Assembly (NCBI RefSeq): GCF_934636505.1
Contig: NZ_CAKUAL010000005.1
Location: 1 to 53,084, forward strand
DNA from: an uncultured Ellagibacter sp.
Lineage (GTDB): Bacteria; Actinomycetota; Coriobacteriia; Coriobacteriales; Eggerthellaceae
DNA: 53,084 nucleotides
Reading direction: 5' to 3'
Numbering within the stretch: position 1 is the first letter of the stretch; every line of letters starts with the position of its first letter. The notes under the pieces were generated by a model. That model was given only the letters and a program-made list of their open reading frames with translations. It was not told the DNA's origin and ran no database searches. Of the stretch, positions 39,631 to 48,829 are shown piece by piece. The translations under genes were made by a program, and so were the position numbers.

Positions 39631-39657
39631 AATTAAAGAGGCGGCCGAAGCCGCCTT
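39631..39657 (-). terminator. Terminator of the 101-aa gene
   Basis: AGGCGGC and GCCGCCT form a tight hairpin with a 4-base CGAA/TTCG loop at 39639-39656, followed by TTTAATT on the minus strand. Confidence 0.75.
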
Positions 39658-39696
39658 AAGGTATTGCTATTTGATTGTCGAAGTGGCCCTCGCCTT

Positions 39697-40002
39697 TTAC
39701 TCGTCTTCGGGCTTTTCCGATGCGTAGAATGTCGCGTCGTCGAACACTTCCTTCAGGCTCTTGCCATCGACGAAGGGAATGTCGAGGAACTCGCCGACCG
39801 TCGGCACAAGCTCGCTGCAATCGACATAGTGGCCCTTCTCGTTTTTCTGGGAGGTGTCCTGCGCGCGCCAGTACCGATCGTTCACATCGGTGAGGTAATA
39901 GCTCGCTCCGTTGACGTCCATGTACACCGAATGCTTGGCGCGCAGGTACATGGGCATATCCTCAAAGGATATTTCGAGAGCATCGACCGCCTTGGTTCCC
40001 AT
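39697..40002 (-). CDS. Hypothetical 101-aa acidic protein
   Basis: I do not recognise the family. The product is small, acidic and soluble, with no membrane segment or signal, and reads like an intact protein (codon use as in neighbours). Repeated aromatic/Asp patterns (YYLTDVNDRYWRAQD) and a short ending ASEKPEDE are visible. ATG 40002 is preceded by AAAGGGG and the gene ends in a good terminator, so it is probably expressed as a single-gene unit. Confidence 0.65.
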   Translation of the reverse strand: MGTKAVDALEISFEDMPMYLRAKHSVYMDVNGASYYLTDVNDRYWRAQDTSQKNEKGHYVDCSELVPTVGEFLDIPFVDGKSLKEVFDDATFYASEKPEDE

Positions 40003-40284
40003 AAGCGACCCCTTTCATCGGGTTTACCTTGGGAACATGATATCAAGAAGCGCGCGGAGTTTTAAGGGCGGGGCGAAGAATTAGCGAGCACCAGGCGCTT
40101 TTTCGAAATCCCACGTGAAAGTGGCTATATCACGCCCCCGGGCGTAGCTATCAGGGAGGGGAAAATGAGTCGGGAGTGGGAGAAGCGGCGCGACGGGAAT
40201 CGCCTCAGGGGCTTGGCTCGTGTGTCCCGAAATGGGAACGTGACGCCCTCGAAAGCTCGCGCCGATCGCGGGCGTCACACTGCC

Positions 40285-41691
40285 TTACGCGCCCGAGCGT
40301 GCCGAGCGCCGGAAGCGGCGCACGCGCAGGAAGTCCCCCGCAGCAGGAAGGGCGAGACCGGTGATGCCTGCACCCGCGCGAGCCGCGGGAACAGCATCGG
40401 CACCAGCTGCAGCGGCATCGCTCGCCCCGGCGTCGGCTGCAACGTTGGTACCCGCCTCGAGAGCAACGCCAGCCTCGGCGTCGGTCTCGGTCCCAGTCGC
40501 GGCAACTGCACCTTCCCCTGCCCCAAACGCGAAGCGATAGATACCGCACGAGCGGTTCGCCACGGGCACGGGCACCGGCGCAGGGTCGGGATCGCTTTCC
40601 GTGGGATCGGGCAGCCATGTGAGATTGCGCACGACAACACGGGTAATCGGCACCCGCGGGCTGAGAACCTCGAGTTCCTCCCCTTCCGCAAAGCGATTGC
40701 GGCAGCGCGCAACGATGGTGCGGTCCCCGGGGTCGGCAGCGACGACGTCGGCTACGTGCATCGCCTGCTGCTCATAGCCATCGTAGTTAGGAGCCTGCTC
40801 AGCCTCGCCAAAGAAGAACCCCGTCCCATACGGGCGATGCGACACCGCCTCCAGCTCAGGGGCGAAATCGGCGATCGGCGCACCGTCAAGCACCTGACGA
40901 TATGCGTTCACGACGCTGGCCACGTAAAACGCCTTCTTGTTGCGCCCTTCGATCTTGATGGAGTCCACGCCCGCCGCCCGCAGCGCGTCAAGGTGTGCGA
41001 GCATATTCATGTCCTTCGCGTTCATGATGAACGTGCCGCGGTCGTCTTCTTCGATGGGAAAATGCTCGCCCGGACGCTTCTCCTCCTCGAGCGTGTAGCT
41101 CCAGCGGCAGGGCTGCGTGCAGTGCCCGCGGTTGCCCGAGCGGCCGGTGAGATAGGAGCTGATGAGACAGCGCCCCGAGACCGCCATGCACATGGCACCG
41201 TGCGCGAACGCCTCGATTTCCATGTCTGCCGGCATGTCCTCGCGCATGCGGGCGATATCGTCAAGCGACATCTCCCGCGCGCACACCACGCGGCTCGCGC
41301 CCAAGCTATGCCACACGCGCGCCGCTTCGGAGTTGGCGACGGATGCCTGGGTTGACACGTGGAGCGCCACGCGCGGGGCCACGCGACGGGCGATGGCGGC
41401 CGCCCCCAAATCGCCAATGATAAAGGCGTCGACCCCCGCCGCATCGAGTGCGCGGAAGTAGTCGGGAAGCGCGGCCAGGTCGCTTTGCTCCATGAGGATG
41501 TTCGCAGTGACGTGCACCTTCACGCCCGCAGCGTGAGCGATTTCCACTGCGGCGGGGATGTCCTCAAGCGCGAAGTTCGCCGCGCGGGCGCGCATGCCGA
41601 AGCGATCAGAGGCCAGGTACACCGCGTCCGCGCCGAAGCGCACGGCAGCGCGCAGCTGTTCGATACCCCCTGCAGGCGCAAGGAGCTCCAT
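40285..41691 (-). CDS. Peptidase U32 family protein
   Basis: The 468-residue protein matches U32 collagenase-type proteins (YhbU/YegQ/RlhA relatives), many of which act in RNA hydroxylation or ubiquinone-type hydroxylation with an Fe-S cluster. MELLAPAGGIEQLRAAV begins the barrel, and AFAHGAMCMAVSGRCLISS followed by RSGNRGHCTQPCRW is the U32 signature with cysteines. ATG 41691 starts the domain precisely; the frame is open upstream. The last ~70 residues (from about 400) are an Ala/Asp/Thr-rich, low-complexity tail that U32 proteins usually lack. It lies 56 bp after cysS on the same strand and may be co-transcribed with it. Confidence 0.85.
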   Translation of the reverse strand: MELLAPAGGIEQLRAAVRFGADAVYLASDRFGMRARAANFALEDIPAAVEIAHAAGVKVHVTANILMEQSDLAALPDYFRALDAAGVDAFIIGDLGAAAIARRVAPRVALHVSTQASVANSEAARVWHSLGASRVVCAREMSLDDIARMREDMPADMEIEAFAHGAMCMAVSGRCLISSYLTGRSGNRGHCTQPCRWSYTLEEEKRPGEHFPIEEDDRGTFIMNAKDMNMLAHLDALRAAGVDSIKIEGRNKKAFYVASVVNAYRQVLDGAPIADFAPELEAVSHRPYGTGFFFGEAEQAPNYDGYEQQAMHVADVVAADPGDRTIVARCRNRFAEGEELEVLSPRVPITRVVVRNLTWLPDPTESDPDPAPVPVPVANRSCGIYRFAFGAGEGAVAATGTETDAEAGVALEAGTNVAADAGASDAAAAGADAVPAARAGAGITGLALPAAGDFLRVRRFRRSARSGA

Positions 41692-41747
41692 GTTGCGTTG
41701 GGTATTCAGATGATCACGCTCTTCCGCTCGTCTGAGGCGCGCCTGCG

Positions 41748-43265
41748 CTACGCCATTTCCACCTGAGGGCCTTGCGGCGTGTCCTTGATCGTGAGGCCGA
41801 GCGCTGCCATGCCATCGCGCACCGCATCGGCGCGGGCCCAATCCTTCGAAGCGCGCGCCTCGGCACGAAGGGCCACGAGCGCCTCAACGGCCTCGGTCGC
41901 GTTGCCGCCCGCGTACCCGGCGAGCTCGGCGGCAAGGTCGACGACCTCGACGGGATAGGTGTCGCCCTCGGCAGTAGCCGCCGCGACGTCGATGCCGAAC
42001 ACGCCCATGAGCTCGGCGATCGAGTCGCGCGCGGCGATGAGCGCCGGCACATCGGCAGCGGTGGGCTCCTTGCCCGCGATCGCGCTGTTCACGTCGCCGA
42101 CCAGGGTAAACACCGCGCCCAGTGCGGCGGGGGCGTTGAAGTCGTCGTCCATCGCGTCGACGAAGGCCGCACGCGCCGTCTGCGTTGCCCCCTCGATTGC
42201 CGCAGCGTCGAGCGAACACGCGCCCTCGGCCGTCGCGGACGCGAGCAGCCACTCGAGGTTCTTCACCGTGTTCTCGATGCGCGTGAGCGCCGCGTCGGCC
42301 TCGGCCAAGCGGGCGTCGCCGAACACGAGCGGGCTGCGGTAGTGCGTCTGCAGCATGAGCATGCGCAGCGTCTCGGGACGCACGATGTCGAGCGCCTCAT
42401 GCAGAAGCAGAAAGTTGTTGAGCGATTTCGACATCTTCTCGATCTCGCCGGTCTTCTCGTTGGCGATCTGCAGCATGCCGGAGTGCATCCAGTGGCGCGC
42501 GAACGTGCAGCCGCACGCGGCCTCGCTTTGCGCGCGCTCGTTCTCGTGATGAGGAAACACCAGGTCAGCGCCGCCGCCGTGGATGTCGAAAGGAAGCCCC
42601 AAGTACTTGCGCGACATGGCCGAGCACTCGATGTGCCAGCCCGGACGCCCCTTGCCCCAGGGGGAATCCCACGAAGGCTCGCCAGGCTTGGCCGCCTTCC
42701 ACAGGGCGAAGTCGAGCGGGTCGCGTTTGCGCGCCTCAAGGCCCTGGCCGTCGGCGCGAAGCTCGCGATGGCCCGATTCCATCTCGTCGATGTTGCGGCC
42801 GGAAAGCTCGCCGTAAGCGGGGTACGAGCGCACGCTGAAGTACACGTCGCCTTCGACCTCGTAGGCATGCCCACCGTCGACGAGCTCCTGCACGAGCGCG
42901 ATCATATCGGGAATCTCACCCGTGGCGCGCGGGCGCACGTCGGGGTCGAGCACGCCAGCCGCGTGCATGTCGTCGATGAACGCCTGGGTGTACTCAGCGG
43001 CCACTTCTGCCGCACTTTTACCCTCTTCACCTGCACGTTTAATGATCTTGTCGTCGACGTCGGTGACATTTTGCACAAACGTCACGTCGAAGCCGCGCCA
43101 AATGAGATAGCGGCGGATCACGTCGAAGCTGATGAACGTGCGCGCGTTGCCGATGTGGATGCGGTTGTACACGGTCGGGCCGCAGACGTACATGCTGATC
43201 TTGCCGGGCTCCTTCGGCTGGAACTCGACTTTTTGGCGCAGCTTGGTGTCGTAGATCTTAATCAT
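41748..43265 (-). CDS. cysS: Cysteinyl-tRNA synthetase
   Basis: The 505-residue class I synthetase charges tRNA-Cys. CGPTVYNRIHIGNARTF carries the HIGH-type motif (HIGN) and a zinc Cys at residue 28, HHENERAQSEAACG provides the other zinc ligands, and KMSKSLNNF is the KMSKS loop. The C-terminal helical DALR-type domain follows (about 330-500). The length agrees with bacterial CysS (about 460-500). ATG 43265 starts 54 bp after the stop of cysE, so CysE and CysS are probably co-transcribed as in many bacteria. Confidence 0.95.
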   Translation of the reverse strand: MIKIYDTKLRQKVEFQPKEPGKISMYVCGPTVYNRIHIGNARTFISFDVIRRYLIWRGFDVTFVQNVTDVDDKIIKRAGEEGKSAAEVAAEYTQAFIDDMHAAGVLDPDVRPRATGEIPDMIALVQELVDGGHAYEVEGDVYFSVRSYPAYGELSGRNIDEMESGHRELRADGQGLEARKRDPLDFALWKAAKPGEPSWDSPWGKGRPGWHIECSAMSRKYLGLPFDIHGGGADLVFPHHENERAQSEAACGCTFARHWMHSGMLQIANEKTGEIEKMSKSLNNFLLLHEALDIVRPETLRMLMLQTHYRSPLVFGDARLAEADAALTRIENTVKNLEWLLASATAEGACSLDAAAIEGATQTARAAFVDAMDDDFNAPAALGAVFTLVGDVNSAIAGKEPTAADVPALIAARDSIAELMGVFGIDVAAATAEGDTYPVEVVDLAAELAGYAGGNATEAVEALVALRAEARASKDWARADAVRDGMAALGLTIKDTPQGPQVEMA

Positions 43266-43319
43266 AAGGTTCCTGATACTTTCTTGTGATAGCTGGGAAA
43301 GCGCTCGTTTGGCGGGCGC

Positions 43320-44048
43320 CTAGTCCTCTTCCAAATCCTCCGGGCTTACAGGCTCAACATCGGCGAGCGCCTTCTTGAACTGCGGACAGACCTCGTCGCG
43401 CAACGCGGCGATCTGCGCCTCCAGGTAGTCGATGCGCGCGCAGTTGGAGCGATGCTGCTCTTCCACGATATCGGGGAGGTTCTCCATGCGCTTCGCGGTG
43501 GCAGACTGCTCGCTGGTGACTCGCTTGCCATCGCGCTTGACGATGCGCCCGGGGATGCCGACGACCGTGCAGTTGGGCGGCACGTCCTTCACCGCCACCG
43601 CGCCGCCGCCGATCTTGGAGTTATCGCCGACGGTGATGTTGCCAAGCACCGCCGCGCCCACGCCCACGATGACGTTGTTGCCGAGAGTCGGATGGCGCTT
43701 GCCGGTCTCGTTGCCGGTACCGCCGAGCGTGACGCCCTGGTAGAGCGTGCAATCATCGCCGATGATGGTGGTCTCGCCGATGATGACGCCCATGGCATGG
43801 TCGATGAAGAACCGGCGGCCGATCTGGGCGCCCGGGTGAATTTCCACACCAGTCATGAAGCGCGTGAACTGCGACGATATGCGCGCGAGGCTCTTTAGGC
43901 CATGATTCCACAGCCAGTGTTCCACCACATGCGACCAGCGCGCGTGGAGGCCTGGGTAGGTGAGCCAGATGACGAACGAGCTTTGCGCAGCAGGATCTCG
44001 TTCCTTAACGGCACGGACATCTTCGGCGATCGTCTTGAAAATATTCAT
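43320..44048 (-). CDS. cysE: Serine O-acetyltransferase
   Basis: The 242-residue EpsC/CysE-type enzyme acetylates L-serine with acetyl-CoA, the first step of cysteine synthesis. An N-terminal helical part (about 1-65) precedes a left-handed beta-helix of hexapeptide repeats: GVEIHPGAQIGRRFFIDHAM, then GVIIGETTIIGDDCTLYQGV and GNNVIVGVGAAVLG. His of FIDHAMG is the expected catalytic residue. A C-terminal coiled helix (RMENLPDIVEEQHR) follows. It lies between ispF and cysS, all on the minus strand with short gaps, so the run ispD-ispF-cysE-cysS is likely one operon. Confidence 0.92.
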   Translation of the reverse strand: MNIFKTIAEDVRAVKERDPAAQSSFVIWLTYPGLHARWSHVVEHWLWNHGLKSLARISSQFTRFMTGVEIHPGAQIGRRFFIDHAMGVIIGETTIIGDDCTLYQGVTLGGTGNETGKRHPTLGNNVIVGVGAAVLGNITVGDNSKIGGGAVAVKDVPPNCTVVGIPGRIVKRDGKRVTSEQSATAKRMENLPDIVEEQHRSNCARIDYLEAQIAALRDEVCPQFKKALADVEPVSPEDLEED

Positions 44049-44084
44049 AGCAAACCCCTCTGTTCAAGTAGGATTATAGCAAAC

Positions 44085-44579
44085 TCAATCCGTACATCGA
44101 ACGAGAAGAGCCACCGCCGTAGCCGAAATGCCCTCTTCGCGGCCTTCGAAGCCCAAATGCTCAGTCGTGGTCGCCTTCACGCCCACGTTTTCAGGGGAGA
44201 TGCCCATCGCGCGCGCCAGGTTCTCGCGCATCTGATCGCGATAGGGGGAAAGCTTCGGCGCCTGGGCCGCAATGACGCTGTCAACGTCGAGGATCTCGTA
44301 GCCGCGATCGCGCACGAAACCGGCCACGGCGGCGAGCAGCTTCATGGAGTCGGCGCCTTCGTAGGCTGGGTCGGTGTCGGGGAACAGCTTGCCGATGTCC
44401 CCTCCGCGAACGCCACCCAAAAGCGCGTCGGCCACCGCATGCGCGAGCACGTCGGCGTCGGAGTGCCCGAGAAGGCCCCGCGTATGGGGAATATCCACGC
44501 CGCCCATGATGAGCTTGCGCCCTTCCGTGAGCTGGTGGACATCGTAACCCTGGCCGATCCGGAGGTTCCTGGGATCCAT
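44085..44579 (-). CDS. ispF: 2-C-methyl-D-erythritol 2,4-cyclodiphosphate synthase
   Basis: The 164-residue IspF converts CDP-ME 2-phosphate to MEcPP in the non-mevalonate isoprenoid route. It has the zinc site GYDVHQL near residue 11, GHSDADVLAHAVADALLG (about residue 40), the FPDTD motif and the C-terminal KATTTEHLGFEGREEGISA. The length is normal. It begins 3 bp after the ispD stop. Confidence 0.95.
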   Translation of the reverse strand: MDPRNLRIGQGYDVHQLTEGRKLIMGGVDIPHTRGLLGHSDADVLAHAVADALLGGVRGGDIGKLFPDTDPAYEGADSMKLLAAVAGFVRDRGYEILDVDSVIAAQAPKLSPYRDQMRENLARAMGISPENVGVKATTTEHLGFEGREEGISATAVALLVRCTD

Positions 44580-44582
44580 CGG

Positions 44583-45425
44583 CTATTCCTCCGGCTGCTT
44601 CAGATAGAGCGCGCGCACGGCAGCAGCGAGCATCATATAATCCTCGGGCACCGTGAGCTTGATGTTGTTGCGCTTGCCTTCCACCACGAGGACCTTGCCG
44701 CCGAGGCGCTCGATAAGCGAGGAGTCGTCAGTGCCCACGAAGCCATCGGAAAGCGCGCTCGCGTGCGCGCGGCGATAGATTCCCGTGCGGAAGACCTGCG
44801 GCGTTTGCGCATCCCAGAACACGCGGCGGTCGGGCGTGCCCATGATGACGCCGTCTTCCACAATCTTGAGCGTATCAACCGCGGGGTGCCCCACGATGAC
44901 GCCGTCGCAATCGATGTTGCCCTTGCAGGTGTTGATGGTGTGCAAGATGAGCTCGGGGGAAACGAGCGGGCGCGCGCCGTCGTGCAAAACGACGTAGTCG
45001 TACTCGTCGGTGACGTACTCGAGGCCGGAGAACGCCGACTCCTGACGCGAGGGGCCCGAGGGCGCGACCACGATGGGCGTGACGAACGGGAACGGGTTGA
45101 TCGCGCGGTTGAGGTATTCCTCCTGGCGGTCCTCGGGGCATACGATGACGATGAGCCCCACGTCGCCCACGGCGTCAAAGGCCTCTGCCGACCAGGTGAG
45201 AATAGGCTTCCCAGCGATTTCGACGAGCTGCTTGCCGCCTTCGCGACCGAAACGCTCGCCCGAACCGCCCGCCAGAATGATGGCAGCCGTCTTCGGCTTG
45301 GGGTCGACAACACCCTGCAGGCCGCACACCGTTTTCGTGAGCGCATCGAAGTCGAGGTCATCGAACATCGCGTCCGGCACATCGAGCACGGAGGGCGTGT
45401 ATATAGGGTCGATCGTTTTCGGCAT
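44583..45425 (-). CDS. ispD: 2-C-methyl-D-erythritol 4-phosphate cytidylyltransferase
   Basis: The 280-residue IspD makes CDP-ME from MEP and CTP. AIILAGGSGERFG (the G-rich CTP loop, about residues 50-62) and GGKQLVEIAGKPIL mark the domain, with VVLHDGARPLVS as metal/substrate motif. A 45-residue N-terminal leader (MPKTIDPIYTPSVLDV...) precedes the domain and is unusual, since IspD normally starts near the G-rich loop. ATG 45425 has AAGGGAAGGAC upstream. It is followed immediately by ispF. Confidence 0.9.
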   Translation of the reverse strand: MPKTIDPIYTPSVLDVPDAMFDDLDFDALTKTVCGLQGVVDPKPKTAAIILAGGSGERFGREGGKQLVEIAGKPILTWSAEAFDAVGDVGLIVIVCPEDRQEEYLNRAINPFPFVTPIVVAPSGPSRQESAFSGLEYVTDEYDYVVLHDGARPLVSPELILHTINTCKGNIDCDGVIVGHPAVDTLKIVEDGVIMGTPDRRVFWDAQTPQVFRTGIYRRAHASALSDGFVGTDDSSLIERLGGKVLVVEGKRNNIKLTVPEDYMMLAAAVRALYLKQPEE

Positions 45426-45926
45426 GAGAGTCCTTCCCTTGTTCGTCGGGCCGCGGGGGTGCGAGTGCGCCCGAGACCCGACGCATCGTTTGCGTGCTAT
45501 TTTACGGCAAGCAGCGAGCGAGCGGAGGCATTCCGCATAACAAGTTGAAAGAGGCTGCGGGCTGCGTGCGGGGCGCGAGGCGTGAGGCTGCTGGGGGCGC
45601 GGGTGGGAAACGGGCAAGAAGCAAGTCCATCGACCGCTTCAGAACCCTCAGCGGGAGCACACAGGCCAGTTCGTGGTCACTTGAGCGAATTGTGCGACGT
45701 TTTGGCGGTCGCTGAGCACGCAGAGACGCGGCCTAAGCCAGAACGCCCTGCAAAATGCCTGGTCACGATTTTCACCCTAAATCGCAACCCGAAAAAAACA
45801 GCGCACAACTCGTCCAGTTGACCACCTACGAGGGGGTTTGCTCCATGCAGCCCCTGAAAAGGATTGCCTGCCCATCTTTTCCGCCTCCTGTCATTCACGT
45901 CACAAGCCCAAAAGTCTCTCGGAACG
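45426..45926. other. Intergenic stretch between ispD and clpC terminator, nothing recognised
   Basis: The 500-bp gap has no frame with family resemblance or obvious repeats. Promoter sequence for the isp-cys run is expected near 45430-45550, but no clear -35/-10 pair could be picked. Confidence 0.3.
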
Positions 45927-45960
45927 AAAAAAGGCGGGCACCTGAGATAGGTGCCCGCCT
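45927..45960 (-). terminator. Terminator of clpC
   Basis: AGGCGGGCACCT (45932-45943) pairs perfectly with AGGTGCCCGCCT (45949-45960) over a 5-nt loop, followed by TTTTTT on the minus strand. Confidence 0.9.
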
Positions 45961-46001
45961 GATAGGTTTGCCGTGTGCTCGCGACGCAGCGCTCGCTCGC
46001 G

Positions 46002-48584
46002 TTAGTCTGCGGCGCCGCCCGATGCCGTGCCGCCGCCTGAGCCCGCGCTCGGTAAGCCCGCGTGGCCCAAGTCGTAGTTCGTGAGCAGAAGCTCGGCATC
46101 GCGCGCGATGCTGTCGCGCTTGCGCGGCGCGGGAACGACGCCCGACCCCTGCTTGAATTCGAGGTTCTCACCGGACTCGTCCACGTCCACGTCCACGATA
46201 GAGCCGCTCTGCCACTTGCCTTCCAGAATCTGCTCGGAAAGTGGATCCTCCAAAAGACGCTGTATTGCACGGCGCAGGGGACGCGCGCCAAACGTCGTGT
46301 CGGTGCCCTCCTTCGCGATGAGCTTCGTCGCCGCGGGCGTCAGGTTGATCGACATGTTCTGCGCAATCATGCGCTCACGCAAATCGGCCACCATGAGGTC
46401 GACGATCTGGGCGATCTGCTCGTCGGTGAGCGACTTGAACACGATGATCTCGTCGATGCGGTTCAAGAACTCGGGCCTGAACAGCTTCTTCATCTCAGCC
46501 ATCACGCGGCTCTTGATCTCCTTATCGGAAAGCCCCGCATGGTCGCTACCAGAGAAACCAAGCGGCGTCGTCTGCGCGATCTCGCGTGCGCCGACGTTCG
46601 ACGTCATGATGATGACCGTGTTGCGGAAGTCGACTGTGCGCCCCTGCGCGTCGGTCAGGCGACCTTCTTCGAGGATCTGCAGCAGGATGTTGAAAACATC
46701 GGGATGCGCCTTCTCGATCTCATCGAAGAGCACGACCGAGTACGGCTTCTGGCGCACCGCCTTCGTGAGCTGGCCGCCCTCGTCGAAGCCGACATAGCCC
46801 GGGGGCGATCCCACCAGGCGGCTCACGCTGTGCTTCTCCATGTACTCGGACATATCGAAGCTCAACAGCGCGTCCTCGGAGTTGAACAGGAACTCGGCGA
46901 GCGCCTTGGAAAGCTCGGTCTTGCCCACGCCCGAGGGGCCCAAGAAGATGAAGCTGCCTGCCGGGCGCTTCGGGTCCTTCAAGCCCGCGCGGCTGCGACG
47001 TATTGCCTTCGAAAGCGCCGTCACGGCCTCGTCCTGGCCGATGACGCGCTCATGCAGCACACCCTCCATGCGCAGAAGCTTCTCGGTTTCGGCCTCGGTC
47101 AAGTTGGACACCGGCACGCCTGTGGTCATGGAAACCACGTCGGCGATATCCTTCACCGTGACCTGGGAGACCTGCTTGGAGGTGTCTTCCTCCCACTTCT
47201 TCTCGGCCTGCTCGCGCTCGGCTTTAAGCTTGCTCTCCTTGTCGCGCAACTCGGCTGCGGTCTCGAAATCCTGCGCACCGATGGCCTTGTCCTTCTTGGA
47301 GCGAACCTCGCGCAGCTGGTCGTCCAAATCGCGCAGCTCCTTGGGCAGCGTCATGTTGCGAATGCGCATGCGCGCGCCCGCCTCGTCGATAACGTCGATC
47401 GCCTTGTCGGGCAGGAAACGATCCTGAATATAGCGATCGGACATCTCCACCGCGGCCTGAAGCGCCTCGTCGGTGAAATGCACCTGATGGTGCGCCTCGT
47501 AGCGATCGCGCAAGCCGCCCAGAATGCGGATGGCCTGCTCCTCGTTGGGCTCGCCGACGGTGATGGGCTGGAAGCGACGCTCGAGCGCGGAATCCTTTTC
47601 GAGATGCTTACGGTACTCGTCGATGGTCGTTGCGCCGATGACCTGGATCTCGCCGCGCGACAGCGGCGGCTTCAGGATGGCCGCAGCGTCGATGGAGCCC
47701 TCGGCCGAGCCCGCGCCGATGAGCGTGTGCATCTCGTCGATGAACAGGATGATGTCGCCCGCGTCCTGCACCTCTTTGATGCACTTCTTCAGGCGATCCT
47801 CGAACTCGCCGCGATACTTGCTGCCCGCCACGAGCGCGGACACGTCAAGCGTGAACAGGCGCTTGTTACGCAGCAGGTCGGGCACCTGGTTCGCGACAAT
47901 GAGCTGCGCGAGCCCTTCCACGACGGCGGTCTTGCCCACACCCGGCTCGCCGATGAGCAGCGGGTTGTTCTTCTGGCGGCGCGAGAGCACCTGCATGACG
48001 CGCTCAATCTCGCCCGCACGGCCGATGACCGGGTCGAGCTTGCCGTCGGATGCCTTCTTGGTAAGGTCGGTGCCGAACTCCTTGAGCATGCTGTCGGGAG
48101 ACGCCCCCATCGCGTCGAATGCGCTGCGGCCGGCATAGACGGGGCTTTGCCCCACCAGGTCGTTCAAGGCGCCGCGGATGTCGTCGCCCTTCACGCCCAA
48201 GCGGCCGAGCACGTCGAGCGCCGTACCCTCGCCCTCGCGCACGATGCCCAAAAGCAGATGCTCAGTCGAGATGTAGGACTGCCCCATCTGCATGGCCTCG
48301 CGCAGGGAGTTCTCGAGCACGCGCTTCACGCGCGGGGTGAAGGAGAGGTGGCCAGACACATCGGCGCTCTCATCGATTGTGACGACTTGACGGATGGCCT
48401 GCACCACCGCGTCGTATTTGATATCCAAACGCTCAAGCGCCTGGGCGGCGAGGCCCTCCTTTTCCTGAATCAGCCCGAGCAGGATATGCTCGGTGCCCAC
48501 ATAGGGCTGGTGAAGGCTGCGGGCCTCGTCCTGCGCCAGCACGAGCACCTTGCGCGCCTTGTCGGTGAACTTGTCGAATGACAT
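46002..48584 (-). CDS. clpC: ATP-dependent Clp protease ATPase subunit ClpC
   Basis: The 860-residue Hsp100 protein has two N-terminal Clp repeats (about 1-150), ATPase module 1 with GEPGVGKT (about 210), a UVR-like linker (AQDFETAAELRDKESKLK, about 430-450) and ATPase module 2 with GPSGVGKTELSKA (about 548). A C-terminal D2-small domain (FGARPLRRAIQRLLEDPL) and an Ala/Gly-rich tail follow. It unfolds substrates for ClpP in protein quality control. ATG 48584 starts the family N-terminus (MSFDKFTDKARKVL). A CIRCE element about 40-70 bp upstream indicates HrcA control. Confidence 0.95.
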   Translation of the reverse strand: MSFDKFTDKARKVLVLAQDEARSLHQPYVGTEHILLGLIQEKEGLAAQALERLDIKYDAVVQAIRQVVTIDESADVSGHLSFTPRVKRVLENSLREAMQMGQSYISTEHLLLGIVREGEGTALDVLGRLGVKGDDIRGALNDLVGQSPVYAGRSAFDAMGASPDSMLKEFGTDLTKKASDGKLDPVIGRAGEIERVMQVLSRRQKNNPLLIGEPGVGKTAVVEGLAQLIVANQVPDLLRNKRLFTLDVSALVAGSKYRGEFEDRLKKCIKEVQDAGDIILFIDEMHTLIGAGSAEGSIDAAAILKPPLSRGEIQVIGATTIDEYRKHLEKDSALERRFQPITVGEPNEEQAIRILGGLRDRYEAHHQVHFTDEALQAAVEMSDRYIQDRFLPDKAIDVIDEAGARMRIRNMTLPKELRDLDDQLREVRSKKDKAIGAQDFETAAELRDKESKLKAEREQAEKKWEEDTSKQVSQVTVKDIADVVSMTTGVPVSNLTEAETEKLLRMEGVLHERVIGQDEAVTALSKAIRRSRAGLKDPKRPAGSFIFLGPSGVGKTELSKALAEFLFNSEDALLSFDMSEYMEKHSVSRLVGSPPGYVGFDEGGQLTKAVRQKPYSVVLFDEIEKAHPDVFNILLQILEEGRLTDAQGRTVDFRNTVIIMTSNVGAREIAQTTPLGFSGSDHAGLSDKEIKSRVMAEMKKLFRPEFLNRIDEIIVFKSLTDEQIAQIVDLMVADLRERMIAQNMSINLTPAATKLIAKEGTDTTFGARPLRRAIQRLLEDPLSEQILEGKWQSGSIVDVDVDESGENLEFKQGSGVVPAPRKRDSIARDAELLLTNYDLGHAGLPSAGSGGGTASGGAAD

Positions 48585-48625
48585 GTATCCTCGTTTCTCA
48601 CAAGGTCGTTTGTTTGCGATTCATA

Positions 48626-48652
48626 CTAGCACTCTTGTCAAGTGAGTGCTAA
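48626..48652. promoter_or_regulatory. CIRCE element (HrcA operator)
   Basis: The inverted repeat TAGCACTC-N9-GAGTGCTA (48627-48651), extended to nearly the full TTAGCACTC consensus, is the classic HrcA binding site and lies upstream of clpC. This implies heat-shock repression of clpC by HrcA in this organism. Confidence 0.9.
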
Positions 48653-48773
48653 TGCAGAGAAAGTCCGTATACATAATACAGAAAGCGTCGCGAAGCAAAT
48701 CAACAAGACCCAAACAAATCGAAGGCGGTTCGGATTCATCAAGACCGCATGACGGGTCAGCCATGTTACGAAG

Positions 48774-48804
48774 AAGGCCGCCCGGACAATGCCCAGACGG
48801 CCTT
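48774..48804 (-). terminator. Hairpin terminator of lysS
   Basis: AAGGCCG (48774-48780) pairs with CGGCCTT (48798-48804), followed by CTTCTTCG on the minus strand. The weak U-run makes this a probable but not strong terminator. Confidence 0.55.
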
Positions 48805-48829
48805 TCAAGACTCTGCGATTCGATAACGC

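Noticed and set aside
46062..48581. 839-aa plus-strand frame opposite clpC
   Set aside because: Antisense artefact of GC skew by codon position; clpC is certain.
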